DNA from: Trochalopteron elliotii
Taxonomy: Eukaryota; Chordata; Aves; Passeriformes; Leiothrichidae
Length of the DNA stretch: 64,000 nt
Direction: 5' to 3'
NCBI GenBank assembly: GCA_024734555.1
Contig: JANPWX010000038.1
Location: forward strand, 1,640,450-1,704,449
The notes beneath the pieces are model-generated. The model saw nothing but the letters and a program-made list of their open reading frames with translations. It searched no databases and was not told where the DNA came from. A program made the translations under genes and the position numbers. Positions 9,791 through 23,210 of this stretch are shown piece by piece (position 1 is the first letter of the stretch; every line of letters starts with the position of its first letter).

Positions 9791-12700
9791 TTCTTCCCGT
9801 TTCAGGAAATCCGTATCTGACCATTCTTCCCTCTCTGCAAGTAGCTTGTGTAAGCCTGCTGCAGAAGCTCGATCTCCTTTTCACAACTGAAAAGGAAGGG
9901 CTTTGTTATTCCCTTGGTCTCTTCCATACTACTGAAGGGACTTTGCCACCAAGCAGATGCTGCATTGTCATGCGGGAACTGCACTACAAAAGAACACAAA
10001 GATGTTAAACATAGGTGAGCATTTTGGGCCTGGTGCTCTAAGTGCATATGAAGCTTTTAGCAATCCCAATAGTTGATTAGAATATCCTTAGACTCCTCCC
10101 CCACCCCATCTCAAAAGCCTTGTACCTGCATAAAACCAAATCCTGAAAGTGCAATAGGGCTATAAGGCAGACAGTCAGGTAGGCAGATAAAATTATCATA
10201 GGATTCATGCTAAGCTTATGCATCAACAAATCCACAGCCATAAGAGTCTACATAGATGTTTCTCTTTCTTTTTCTTCCTTTTCATTAGTTCCAGAAAGGA
10301 TCCAAACAAATGGAATTTTAATGGACTTTTTATTCACCATTTCTTTTACAAATTCAGAAAACCTAAAGAGTGTAAATCCCTTCTGAGAGTTTTGATAGGT
10401 TTTATATTTTTTAGTTTTGCTTTTTTTCCTTAAGGATATATTTTTCAAACTGCAAGGTTTGGGGTTTTTTTCTGTAACTCATGCAGAAGACAATGAAAAT
10501 ATCTGAGCTATTTACTCATGACTTCTATAGAACAGAAGTTTGCAAAATCCAGTAAAGTTTCATGAAGTGTTTTAATCATTCCTGCAACATCTTTGAATAC
10601 ATTGTTTGCATTGTTTACATTTGCTTTTCCTTCTACCTTTGTTCAACAGAAATGTCTGGTTCAACTATTACTAAAATCAAGCAGTGATACTGAGATTATG
10701 AACTGTATTTCAAGATTTCGTATTAACTTTGATGTACTGAAAAGTTCAGAATTATGTAAAGTAGCCAGGAACAAGAGAAACGGACAAAAGTAGCTGCTGG
10801 CATGGCTATTCATTATTAAAATTCAGAGCTAGTATTACAATTTTCCTCTAAGATGTCTTTGAATCAGAGTAAAAACATCTTCCTGAGAATTTCTTTTTGA
10901 ACAGGAAGTTCAGTGTCTTTATCTCCAATTTCCCAGTCATTATCTCCTTTATCAAGACTCTTGAGATATCAAAGGATCATTGTATAGAAAAATCTTAAAA
11001 TTGTGGTTTCAGATAATACTGAAAGCACATCTTCAATCATTACTTAAATAAAAGTCCTTTTGTACTGTGATCAAATGTCTTGTGCATTCATCATATGAAA
11101 CACCCTAATCAGAGAACTTGTGTTGTCATTTATTTTGAAGTCACATATATATAATATTTTTGATGGAAAATATCTGAGATATTTGAAGGTATTTTACTGT
11201 ACCTTTTCTGTGTGATTTTCAGATTTCTCTGGAGTGATGGTTTTGTTAGATAAAACAGAATTTGAAGAATCATCTTTTTATCTACAAGATTAAAGGTACC
11301 ACATCAAAAAATTTTAACATTCTGAAGTTGAGTGATTACACAAGTCATTCAAAAATCATTTGCTGCATGGCTTTGATATATTGTATTACTATGTTTCTTA
11401 TGTTTCTTTTTTAATTTTTAATTTCAATATTTAGTACCTTTTTATAATATCACCTACATATGAAGTACTGGATGATCAAACTTTTGCAGAAGAAACAGTA
11501 TTGTGAAACGGTCTATTGTATGACTCATTCAGTCATCCATGCTAAAGTGAACTGTAGGTTTTTATTCCCTTCTAGCCTTACATAGGACAATTTAGACACG
11601 CTTGCTAAACAATAATATACTCACTGTGGCAAGAAAGCAATCAATGACAGACACTTAGAAGATCTTCATTTTGTTCAAGCACAAATGAAAGATGTGGATT
11701 TTTCCTTGTAGTTACCATGTTGTGCACAAGTAATTATTTTGGCAGCCTCTTTGTTTTTCTATTTGTAACTGAGAACACAAATATAGTACAGTATGGCAAA
11801 AGTCTTTCCCTGGGCATTAATAAACAACAGCTTAGTTACCAAAATGAAGTCCAGAAAATATGCTTGAGAGCAAATAAATTTTGTCAGGTGTTTCCTTTCA
11901 ACTTGAGGAGGCTAGTGCCAGAAAAACTGCACATTAAGTATCTTTTTGAGATAAAGAAGGATGATACATTTCTTCTTAGACTCTCTTCTTTGTATTTTCC
12001 CCTTTGGACACCCAAACCCTCCATGACACCTCAAACTTCCCAGGAGTCCTCTTTACCCCCAAAAGGGATTTTTACCCTTGAATCTTTCTCATTCTCCTAA
12101 GAATTTAGTGTTTCCAGTGATAATCATTGTCTATGCTATAACACAGCATGAGATTGTAGGCTGTAAAATAAGTTTGTCTATAAAGTGAATGTACATGCTC
12201 AGACCTTGCCTGAAATAAGTGTGCATGCTGCAAACACCACACTTCTGAACAATAAAGGAGATAAAAACCAATCATTTGGTACTCTATTCAGAAACAACTT
12301 TCAACCTAAACGAATGTTTTAGATTCTTAATATTACAAGCATTTAATCTATTTGGTCTTATGGAATTAGCTGATAATTTTCAATTTAGCTACAACATTTC
12401 TGTCTATTCACTGCAGCATTTAGTTGCAAAAAGAAACTTCCTTTACTTTGGAAAGTGTCTTCAGTGTATCAGTCCCAGGACATCTCACTGTGCAGTACCA
12501 TATGTTTTCAAAAAGTTGCTAAAAAATGTGCATTAATCACTACCCAGTCAAAACAATTAAGGTGATACCCAGAAATTCCATTCAGGTAAATATCCACAGC
12601 AATATCTAATGTGCAGAGTCAATTTAAGTCCTCAGTCCTGCTGTATCATGCAGTCAAATCTTCTAGTCGAAGAACTTCATCTACAATTGTCATGCAAAGT

Positions 12701-14744
12701 TAAAACTTCTTAAACAGAGAGCACAGGTATGGCACTAAGAAATTCATGCCGGATTTTGGTTCACAATAGTTTTGTGAACTAAAATAAATTTGCTGATCTT
12801 TGACATTATACAGCTGCCTTGTATGTAGAATGAAGTTTTGGCAATTGTTGCAAATGTTACAGAGTGTATTAAAGATGTTTTGGTATTTAATTTATATAAT
12901 TGATTTATTGAAAGACAAATAAGTTGCATAATGGAGACAGGCATTGAATATTTTATACATCTAGACATTATTGCTTTATAGATTTATAATGAAAATAAGG
13001 CCAATAGATAGAAAACTTTCAATAGTAGTTTTCAGATGAGAAATCTGCTCTTTTTGCTTAGAAAAAGCTCAACGTGATTCAGGTTTATGTAAACCAGCCC
13101 TGAACACTTCTCAATGATGCTTTTAGGCTTCATTGAAACCCCCTCAAAGTAGGAGAAACTTCGATGATAGCAGTTATGGTTTAGGTGTTTTAATTAACAC
13201 ACATCCAAGGTGTTCAGGTCATCAAGTAAAAAATGCTGATACTCACAAGGCAGTACATTTCTTTCAAAGATATTCTCTCTGTTTAAATTAAAATATAATT
13301 AAATAAATAAAGGTTTTAATGAAGAACTACTGAAAAGGAAACACAAAATGCTGTGGGACTTCAGTCCAATTTCTAGGGATCAGAACAAACACACAATTAC
13401 AATTGAGGGTGTCTGGAGACAAAATACATCTACCTCAGAAATATACTGATGATATGTTGTAGGTGAGGTTATTAATAGTAGAGATTTAACTCTGAACAGG
13501 TAGGACTGCAGATTGCTAGGGACTTTATTTTCATCACTGTGATGAAATTGGATTCTTTCCAGCATTTTTGTTTAAATAGCATTTCTTTGAAGTCAGTTTG
13601 GAGTGTAGTTTGAATTCACAGGGTTTTTTTTTACTGTGGGGGCTGTTTGCATGCCTAATAACCTGCATGGAGCAGTTAAATAGCAAGACTGATCTAACAT
13701 CACGTAAGTGAGTTTAAATGGCTCACACACGCTGTGCTACCAGACGGAAGACATTGGCTGCACCACGCTACTAAGGCTCAGTAAGACAGAGAGAAATGTA
13801 GTACTTTTTCATTTGTGACAGGGGAAAAAAATGCTTTCCAAAATTTTCAGCTGATATACAGCCTCATTATGCATTGTTTTTTCCCCTTTTCTTCATTCAT
13901 TCATTAAACTGGTTAGCACAGTATTTGTGCTGACTGTGGTCTTGGGCAAGGGAATACGTGTGGGTCTTCATGTAGTGATTTTTCTTGGGATTTTTTAGAC
14001 ATATCTTTTATTTTCTTTTTTTTTTTTTTCTGTAAAACAGAGTTTTGAGTTTTATAAAGAGCACATAACAAAAAAATCCCACATAAGAATAAGTTTGAGT
14101 AGCAGAAAAAAGTACAGCTAAAATAATAATAACTGTATGTTTCATTTACTAGTTTTATAGAGATTCAGTACGTTGGATTATATTATATGGAATGGATCAA
14201 CAAAAATTTACACTAGAACATTTATTAAAGAAGTCCTATATAAAACAAATTCTGTGAGTGCTCCTAAATATTGAAATGATAATATTTGTATTTATACAAT
14301 TTTGCTCAATATCCCTGCATTAAGTTGTCAATTAAATACATATTTAAGGATGTTTGACATGAGATTTAAAGTCGTAATTGAAGTTGAGAGAAGATGACAT
14401 CTTAATCCTTGTGGGAGGAACTAAAAAAATTTCCAAGATGATTTTTATGACTTTGATTAAAAGTTATCAATCAACTAATAATATCATTATGAGGCTCAGA
14501 GCTACACCCCTACGCAGCACAGAATCTGAAAAACATGAAAGCTAAAACTTAAGGCATCACATTGGTAAGTCATACTACAGTAGAAGTTTATAAATAAACT
14601 ATAGTTTAGACTACAAATCATATGCATTTCTGGGGAGAGATCACTCACTAATTACCATCAAGCAGAACAGACTTGACTCAGGAAAATTACTTAAATTTAT
14701 AACCCATCAAATCACAATGGTAGAATAAGAAATAAACCCAAATC
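9791..14744. other. Non-coding DNA without recognised genes
   Basis: Nearly 5 kb with no recognised repeat. The longest plus-strand frame (11717-12100, 127 codons) has no recognised domain and ordinary AT-rich composition. T-rich runs occur at about 14013-14030. A small CG-containing patch at 13690-13790 (CACACACGCTGTG, CCAGACGG) stands out from its surroundings but cannot be assigned. Confidence 0.5.
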
Positions 14745-15120
14745 TTTAAACCATTTTCATCTACTCATCCCCTTTTCTTCGGCTCAACTTTACTCCCATT
14801 TTTCTCTCCCTCCTCCCCTCCAGGGGCTCAGTGTGGTAGGAAATGGTATCTGTGGTCAGTCCATCACACTGTCTCTGCTGCTTCTTTTTCTTCAGGGGGA
14901 GGACTCCCCACAGTCTTTCTCTGCTTCAGCATGGGGTCCCTCCTACAGGAAAAAGTCCTCCATGAACTTCTCTCACATGAGTCCTTACCATGGGCAGGAA
15001 TCCTTCATGAACCCCAGTGTGGCTCCCTTCCACAGGGGCATAATTACTGCCAGCAAACCAGCTCCAGCACTGATTTCTCTTTCTAGAGGGCCATGGGCAT
15101 AGTGGAAACTTCTGGCAGAA
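14745..15120 (-). mobile_element. Avian ERV fragment with reiterated GC-rich units
   Basis: On the plus strand it reads through CTTCAGGGGGAGGACTCC, CAGCATGGGGTCCCTCC, AAAGTCCTCCATGAACTTCT and GCCAGCAAACCAGCTCC, ending near CTTCTGGCAGAATATT. These phrases match, in order, a well-known avian ERV region of diverged units of about 35-40 bp (CTCC-AGC-TGGGTCCC...). By recalled consensus the retroviral sense strand is the minus strand. CpGs of the consensus have largely become TG/CA, so the copy is old. The 89- and 75-codon frames here (14833-15102 and 14926-15153) are by-products of the GC-rich repeat. Confidence 0.68.
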
Positions 15121-16952
15121 TATTGTTACTTGGAAAAAAAAAACCCTCTGCATATAATAGCAATATTTTAAATGTATTTAAGGAAGGGCAGAGGGACAAT
15201 TACCTGGGTCTTCAAGGTAAATATAAACTCTGTATGAATGCCTTGATTATGCAGAAAGTGCTCAGCATGTGTTGCATATGGGCGCTACTTTATAATTTAT
15301 AGGGACAGCTCAAACATATGAATTGTCATGTTATCAGGTAGGCTGTAGCATTATATAGATAATAATATTGCAACAGCTTAAATAATGTGCTGAACAGGGT
15401 GGCAATATTAACTTACCCTCGTTATAGTGTCAATTCAGTGTGTTCCATGCAAATAGTGACTTTCAGTTTGAAGGTGGCCCTTTGAAAATGTCAAGCTTGT
15501 TGTATCTTTTTTTTTTTTTTTGTATAAGGACCTTGTCTACTTATATGCCAAATCTTGATTAAGAGGCTCTTTCATTTACGAAAGTAAATAAAATAAGAAC
15601 CAACTTAAAGATACCAATAGTTGTTAAATATAGGGTTTTTCGTATAGTAACTTTCCATCATTTGGACAATATTTTATTTGGTTTTGCTACTGTCCTGAAA
15701 ACTTGGAAAATTTAAGAGTACTAAGGCATCAAGGAAAAAGGTAAATTCACCAATTCATATACTCTTTTAATTAAGTGTACTTTTATCTTGTATTTAATTT
15801 TACCTTTTTAAAAATAAATGTGTGATGAACTCCTTTTTAATGAAAATAAAAAAAAAAAAATCATTGTCACCAGGCCTATCGTTTCAATATTAATGAAGTG
15901 CTTGTAGTTAGAAGGATTAAAAACTAATGATTTTTCATGAACACTAATATAAGACATTGGCTTGATAAGAAATACCCAGCAGTTGTCAGATTATTGCTAA
16001 GGTACACAAACAATCTTTCATGAGAAAGAAATCTCAGGGATGTGTACAAAATAATATCTGTTTGGAAGCTTTGATAATCCAAAATGCTATTCAGCATTGA
16101 ACAAACTCCGGATAAAATGTTAACACTTTGAAGCTGCAGTTATACTGACAAAGTAGATCATACCAGTAGAAATGCAGCTCTAGAACAAAGTAGTGGTGCT
16201 GAGAAGCTGATATGAGTACTGTAGGTAGTTTAGGGATTTATTTTTACTTCCCAGTAGCTTTAATTTTATTGTATGAACAAAACATCCCTTAGCAGTTGAA
16301 GAGCAACTTCTAAGGATTAGATTCATATGAAAGCAATCTAATCCAGTTGTCTTGAGATAATTTTAATATGTAAATCAAGTAAGAAAGAACATTAATTTCT
16401 AATCCAGACTAAACCCATAGTGTAGATGAGCCCCCAAACCCCCAACCCCTCTGAAGAATTTTTTAATGGTATTCTAAAGGAGTGGGACAGGAAGAGAAAA
16501 ATCTGTCACAGAAGAGAATAACGTGGCATTTGGGCATTTGCCTGGCAGTGGAAAAAGGCCAGTATTCTATGAGATTACTACTGGGATCCAGTCAGAGATG
16601 ATTGGGTACTAGTTCATCCCCTACCTCCTGCTCCCAGTTTAACTTTTAGAAGTGTTAGATTGAAATGTCTTGGAGTCCAATTAGAGCCACCAATTTCCCC
16701 CTTCTTACTATGCTTTTGTAGTGTTTTCTTTATAACCCCTTCTATTGCTCCCACTGAGCAAAATCCAGAAATATGACAGTAAAGAACAGCTTAATCATCC
16801 TCTCGCTTAAGCTACGGTAGCTCAGTTTGGTTTTTAACTTGTCTCTGAAATAAAAAATTAATGTTTTTTCAGTTCTCTACTCAGATTTTTTATCAGTGGA
16901 TAAAAAGAACTTCTGCTCAGCTGGAAATGTGGAAGATGGAGGAAGTTGTGAG
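15121..16952. other. Non-coding spacer
   Basis: No gene or recognised repeat. T-rich and A-rich homopolymers lie at about 15508-15522 and 15848-15860. A C-rich patch lies at 16432-16450. Confidence 0.55.
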
Positions 16953-16956
16953 ATAC

Positions 16957-17578
16957 TGTGATATATGTTCTAAAATAAATTTGTGTATCAAGTATGTTAT
17001 ATGTTATAACCTAAAACTGTGCGGCAAGTTCAGATTCCCAAAAATTGCGAAAGGCGTCTCCAACTGCCGAGGCCCATTTGCAACTGTAAAAGCTCTAAAT
17101 TATAGCAGGGCAAAATCAAAATTTACAACAGAAAGGACAGGGCTGAACAGGAGATGGCTCGTCCATCATGGGTGGAACCGCCGCTTCTCCGATGATCAAC
17201 GCCTGATACAGATCTAGGTGGAGGGAACCCGGAGATTGAATAGATCAGCATCCCAATGCCCAGTTCCAGGAACCCAATTCAGAACCTCAACCATCCCAGG
17301 AAAGTCTTTCAAAACCAAACAGTGAAAGAAAGAAGCACATGAATATCCACACTGGACAAAGGCTCACAATGAACTGGCCTCAGGGCAGAAAAACTGTATA
17401 AAAACTGCACCCTGAACACCAGAGTTTGTTGACGAGAAGGATCAGCTCCATTGAGGCTGTCCCTGCGTTCACCCAACCTCGATCGATGTTGCATCCTTTT
17501 ATTGTGGCTGATTCAAATTGATTTCGAATGGCAAAATAAAATACTCGACATCAAATTGGATACGAATCATTTCTAACA
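16957..17578 (+). mobile_element. Solo LTR, 622 bp, class I-like
   Basis: ATAC (16953-16956) immediately precedes TG at 16957. CA at 17577-17578 is followed by ATAC (17579-17582), giving a 4-bp target-site duplication typical of gammaretrovirus-like class I elements. Inside, in correct order for plus orientation, are a TATA box (TATAAAAA, 17397-17404) and AATAAA (17535-17540), with about 40 bp of sequence to the LTR end. The CpG content (GCGG, TTGCGAAAGGCG, GAACCGCCGC, CTCGATCGATG) is far above the flanks, suggesting a fairly young insertion that has not lost its CpGs. The sequence outside the duplication is unique on both sides, so this is a solo LTR. A 118-codon frame at 16861-17217 begins outside and runs into the LTR, so it is not a gene. 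Confidence 0.82.
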
Positions 17579-17582
17579 ATAC

Positions 17583-19199
17583 TGAGTTTTGTCTTTGAAA
17601 TAAAAAGGACACAAGAAGAAACTATTGTGTGTCTGTGTCTACATAGATCAAGAATTTAATATGTACCCTTTAAAGCTAGGTTGGAAGTTATTTGAAATAT
17701 TTCCTGTGGATAACTTACAACACGGTATAGTAAAACCTTTGGAAAAATTTTCTCTGGATTACGCTTGTGCATTTCTCTGGTGAATTAAGTATCACATCCA
17801 ATGGTTATACCAGGTGAAGCCTTACTGTCGATAATGAATGGTGTCTTTAAAATATTAAATTATATATACATATAAGAGGGAGACAAAACCTTTTGAATGT
17901 TGAACATCATTTAAAGGTTGATAATAAATAGTCACTATCCAACTAAAACAGGAGCTGAGTTGTTCCAGTTTTCAGGCTAATGACCCAACTTGAATGTGTT
18001 AATAGGTTTATGATGATTTGTTTCTCAACTCTTCAGACATAACAGTAATCAGTATATGTAGAAATGTTATCAGATTTTTCACCTTTTAAATGCATGATGA
18101 GCATCATTTGTGCAAGAGAACTTTCATTTTCTAACGTGCATTTGACATAAATGACCTAAACCATAATTTTTAGAGGTTTAAGGTGGGTGTGCTCTTACCT
18201 TCTTAATGTCTATATGCTTTGCTAAAGGTAGCGAAACTTTAGCCAGGGTATTTCTCATTTATCTGAATATTTAATATAAAAATTCAGATTAAGTTCTGAG
18301 TCTTGACATTACTGCTAAAAGCATTTTGTTTTAGAGAGTTTCTAGGCTGGCTGATGTGAAGAAAGTGAGGTGGAAAAACAGAAAGACACATAGGAAGACA
18401 CAATGTGAAAACTAGTGCTCTAAAACAATCCCTGAATCAATACTTCATGACAACTATCTCTCCCCACTCTTCTTACTATTTATGACCACAAGAGTTAAAT
18501 GTCCTCTGAAATGCTTCTAACTAAAAAAACCAAGGACTCTAAAGTCATGCTGAAATGAATTTCCATGGTATTTTCCCAGTGGCCTTAATAAGTCTGTAAA
18601 TGTGTTGTGTTTTTTTTTAAAGGTATATTAATCTTGGACCTCAGTTCAATCTGTTAGTGCAACTTGGAGCTCTGTATATGTGCCAAAAATATTACAGCTG
18701 TTCAGAATTGCAGTTATGTAATGACCCAGACAGTGACAGGTGGATCACATTAGTGGATTCACCAGCTAGAGCAGATGTTCCCTGTCAACTTGCCCCTTAT
18801 TAGAATAATTTATGTGTTCACAGGTTTTGAGCTTTCAGACTGATGATACAGTAGGTGTATGCTGGTAAATCCTATTGTGACCGAGTTATAGCATCTCTGG
18901 ATATTACAGTGACTAATAATCACACAGTGATGTCCAGTATTGTGATTTTCTTAAGCTTCAGAAGAAATTGTATCAGTGAATAGGGTTCTTTTAGCTTCTT
19001 TTTAAAAATTAAAATGGCAAAATACTTTTCTTTCAATTAAAAAAAAAAAAAAAAAGAACCTTTTTTTTTTTTTTTAACTAGATCTTCAGGTAGGAATGTG
19101 CTCCTATTATATTACCCAGAAATCTTACCCTACTTATAGTAAATTACTAAGATAGCTATCCCTCCACAAGAAAATCTGCTGTTTTGTACAGCTTGAGAA
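17583..19199. other. Non-coding spacer with A/T hairpin
   Basis: No gene recognised. The notable element is the A17/T15 inverted repeat at 19037-19077, listed separately. Confidence 0.55.
19037..19077. repeat. Homopolymer inverted repeat (hairpin)
   Basis: TT followed by 17 A (19039-19055), the spacer GAACC, then 15 T (19061-19075) and AA. The arms pair perfectly over 17 bp with a short loop. It is most likely a chance meeting or slippage product of poly(A) and poly(T) tracts. A pair of oppositely oriented A-tailed insertions is possible but unsupported. Confidence 0.9.
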
Positions 19200-19560
19200 T
19201 TTGAGCATGCTCAGGTAGAGAACAACAGCTGCAGGAAGCAGACATGCCTACTTTGGCCTATGGTCCAGACACCAGAAAACAGTGGAGATCGAACCCAGAC
19301 ATTTCCAGATCTGAGACATTCCCGATGTAATGTGGCAGCTGCTCACAGAGCCCCTGCTATCCCACAGATGGCTGAGGCAGCCGGATCCACTGACAGCAGC
19401 CAGGTCCCAGCTCAGATCTCTGCCCTGCTGTGGAGGACTGTGCCACCACAGGCAGTCCTGCTGGCTTTGTGTAAAGGCATTGGGCTTGTGCTGGCATATT
19501 GATTCTTGCATAGTGCTCTCATTTTCTCTTTTCAGCTGCATTAATGGTTGTTTTATAAAT
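19200..19560. other. Unassigned GC-richer block
   Basis: About 360 bp of clearly higher GC than the flanks, with several CpGs (GATCGAACCC, TTCCCGATG, GCAGCCGGATCC). Open frames of 80, 82 and 97 codons occur on both strands simultaneously, as expected from low stop density in GC-rich DNA; none shows a domain. It could be the core of an old retroelement, an exon-derived fragment or a regulatory block. I could not place it in any family. Confidence 0.35.
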
Positions 19561-22500
19561 CTTCTCTCTGGACTGTAAGCAAAAATAACAGGAATTCACC
19601 ATTCTCAGTTTTATTGGTAATTGTTTTTTATCTAAGAACAAAAAATATTCGTATTGATGCATACGTGGATTTTTGTCTATTTAGTTTGATGTGCAACCTC
19701 TTTTTTACTTCAGCTTTTTGAAAGAGAAGGAAATTGCCATTTTCTTTAATCAGAACGACTGTGTTGACTTTACCTGATTCAGAAGTGCTTACAGATATTT
19801 TGTGTCTACATGTGACTAAATAAATATGGCAATTTTCTTGATCTGGAGTACATGAAACTACAAATACATTTTTAGGTACATAGGTTGACACGCCAGAGCA
19901 TTATAAGAAAACAACAGAGTCTAAATTATCATAGACCCAGAGAGACTGGGTCTTGAAGCATCCCTAATTTATACAGATAAATCTACAGGGTTCCATAATG
20001 AATTGAGCTCATTTAACACTTACACAATTTTCAATAATATGTTTTTTATATCTTACAACAAACAATATTGAAGATATAATAACATTAAAAGTGAAATCAG
20101 TGACTACTATAATATCAGAGATTATCATTAAGGGGAAAAAATAGCACTCAGTCTTTATGTAATACAGGCAAGGGCAAACTGAAAAAAATCAGTCACTCTC
20201 CATCTTCCATTTTGAGTTCTGCAGAGGCTTTTGCTTCTCAGAACAGTAACCCAGCTGCAGCTTTTTCAAATCCGAATTCTGCGGGAGTCTGTAAAAGTGA
20301 CTGACAAGGTGTCCTTCAGTCACCTGAGGATAATGGCTCTGGAGCTGGTCACCTTCTACAAGCTGACTTAAAAAAAAAATGCAAAACCACTGCACAAGTC
20401 AAAGTCAACAGCAGTAGTTTCCATGTTTTGAGTAATCATGAGTTATCCAGGAGGTTGATTTTGATTTCATCTCACAATTTTTCAGGGTGTCCCTGTCCTG
20501 CCAACTCTGGCTCCTCAGAAAGAGTTTTATTCCAACAATTATTCAGGGACTCTGAATTTACTCCTCTCCAAAAGGCTTGACCTATAAAGACTAACTTGAG
20601 GTGCCTCTCTCCATTCCTTTCAGATGACAACAATGACCAAGTTGTAAATACTGTTTAGAAAAGCTGTAATACATGTGATAGTAGGTGAATGACAAAATTC
20701 CTTTGAGGATAGATCCCAGAATGGGTGCACTGATTGACTCACAAGCAGATAACTGTGTTTCCTGCAACTTTCTTCAGAATAACTATAATTGAGTAAGATC
20801 ATCTTTAGTATATAAGGACGTAAGGGATAAAAAAATTTCACAAATCAGGACTTTAAGGCATCCACCACAATAAAATGGTTTACTACTGTTTGTTGACCAC
20901 AGGGGCCAAAGAAAAGGCACAGCAACCAATGTCCAGAAGTTCTGTATATTTGAATGGGAAAGCTTGAATGCTTATGTATGTACCAGAGACTGGGGAGTTT
21001 CATGTCATCTCCTTTAAAGTGTTTTTGAGATGTTGCTAGGCTCACCAGAAAGCATAATAATTTGTTGTCTAGCTTTTAGATGTACTACCTTTTTTACATG
21101 CTCAAAGACTTAAGATTTTGCTCTGAAGTTAGAGTCAACCTTTAAAATAGGAACAGCATCTCTGAAAAATTGGACTTAGTCATTGGAAATTTGTAAGTTT
21201 GTTTTCTGCTCACTTATTTTTCTTCAAGAAAAAATAATTTCTTCCAAAGCACCCATGGCTCTTCTTTATGTAATATGTATAGTTATTGTCATATTGCATT
21301 GTAGTGATCCTGGCTTCTGTCAAAATGATTTGGATCTATCCCCAGTTATCCCCTTGTGAATGACTGTCCTGGTTCATATAATGCGGCACTTAGAGACACT
21401 CATGCCTCAGTGAGCATCCTATGGATTTTGCACATTATTTATACACTAGCATACAACTTTTATTTTCCCCACTCAGATTTTCCCTCACTAAAGAGAAGGA
21501 TGTGGTCACTATAGCTGTTTCTTGAGGGCAAAGTCTTTTGCAGGCAGGGAGAGCAGTGTTAAAAATTTCTCATGTTTGATTCTGGTGACACCTGAATTTT
21601 CTGTGTGCAGTAAATCTGGAATTCAGCAATAGAACACAATGAAACACAAAAAAATGCTACATTAATGACTTTGGGTTTGTTGTAAAACATGTACTTCAGG
21701 ATGTGTACTTAGTAAATCCCTGGATAAATTGTTAAGTCTTGAGGTTTTACATGATACACCTTCAGCAGATTCTCATTTTGTACAAAGTTTTATGTTCAAA
21801 TGTGTACAGGGGAAAAATACAGCATGAGATTAGACTTTGACTAATATTAATCTGTAGCTTGTTATGATAAAATATTCATCTCACTTGTAGTCATGGAAGT
21901 TGAAAATTAGTAGGGGATACATGGGTGCCTGGCATGTCCACTGAAGAGTGACTGAAGTAAATGATAGTTGCTTTTTATATTGGTTCCTGTCATGTTTCCT
22001 CATTGAAGAGCAGAACCAAAAGGTTGTTGTGGGCCTTAATAAGAAGCAGAACATTTTGTTTTAAAATTGAATAGCACAGTTTCACATTTCCCTGTCATTT
22101 TAGATGTTTATTATCATACAGTTTTTCATCTCCATCTGAATTACAAAGTGCAATTATTCAGCTGTTCATTGAGGTCTTATTTTGCTGCCAGCTTATTGTA
22201 TATAATCTCTTCCATTTATGTCATCTTCATAACTAATAACATATATTTGGAAACCCTCAGGAAATTTAGGGAGACAATGTCAGAGTAGACACTGTTAAAC
22301 ATTGTCTTCAAACTGAACCACAGCATTTTTATCTAACCTAAGGAATAATTTACCTCTTGTGGGCATAATAAAGAAAGATGGGCAAAATCAGCTTCTGAGC
22401 AGTTTATGTTTGTGAGCTGAAGAGTTGGACCACACCAACTTGCTAAAGTCATGGTTTAATAAAATCATACCAGCTGTGGTAAATTATGTGGGAGATACAC

Positions 22501-23210
22501 AAAACAGCCAATTGAACAATAAATGGGAACTTACTCTAAATATGAACACACTTGTGGTTTCTCCTGAACCATAATAAATACAAAAGTTCATGTTTATTTT
22601 ACATTAACAAAAAGCTTAAATCTTAGTCTGGGATCTGGTTCCAATTCAGTAGAGGTATTTTTGCCAGCTTTACAGTCTTTTGACAGACAATCCGCTAGAG
22701 AAATATTAGCAATGATGTAATAATTTCCCTTTTAATTTCCATAAATAAAACTGCAAAATCTCTGTATGTATTGAATTTTAAGAGAAAAAAAAAGGTGATT
22801 TCTATTTCACTTCCTGATGAATAATCATTGTGATGGCAAATACGATTTGTGAATATGATTTGTGCCTATTCTAATGTATCTTCAGTCTTGGCAGTTACCA
22901 AAGCTAAGTACTGTTTGGACTTCCTAAGGTCAGCAATTTAAGAGTCTTCACTTCCTAGCCACCATTTGTTAAACTATTGTTTCTAAACAGACAAACAGCT
23001 GGTAGTAGCTTATTTCAGAAACAGATTGCCAAAACCATCAATGCACACACAAGCCATTGCTGAGGCCTCCCTGCTGTTGGAGTTTGCATTTTTGTGTGGT
23101 GTTTGTCACCCACAGAGTGTCACCGAGAGGCTCCGTGTGACACCAGGGGTGGGTTAAGCAGGACACAGCAGAGATGTGGGAAGGTAAATCCTCTGCTTCA
23201 AAGTCTCAGA
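19561..23210. other. Non-coding DNA without recognised genes
   Basis: Only short frames occur, up to 87 codons at 19628-19891 on the minus strand. No recognised repeat or RNA gene. Confidence 0.55.

Noticed and set aside
9562..10008. 148-codon plus-strand frame with reiterated Leu-Pro-Phe-Pro-Ser, and the Gly-Lys-Arg-Glu frame on the other strand
   Set aside because: A 5-bp repeat without stops is open in all frames; the peptides are direct translations of the TTCCC array and have no coding flank.
11717..12100. 127-codon plus-strand frame
   Set aside because: No motif, composition like surrounding non-coding DNA, within chance expectation.
16861..17217. 118-codon plus-strand frame
   Set aside because: It crosses the left boundary of a solo LTR defined by a target-site duplication, so it cannot be an ancestral gene.
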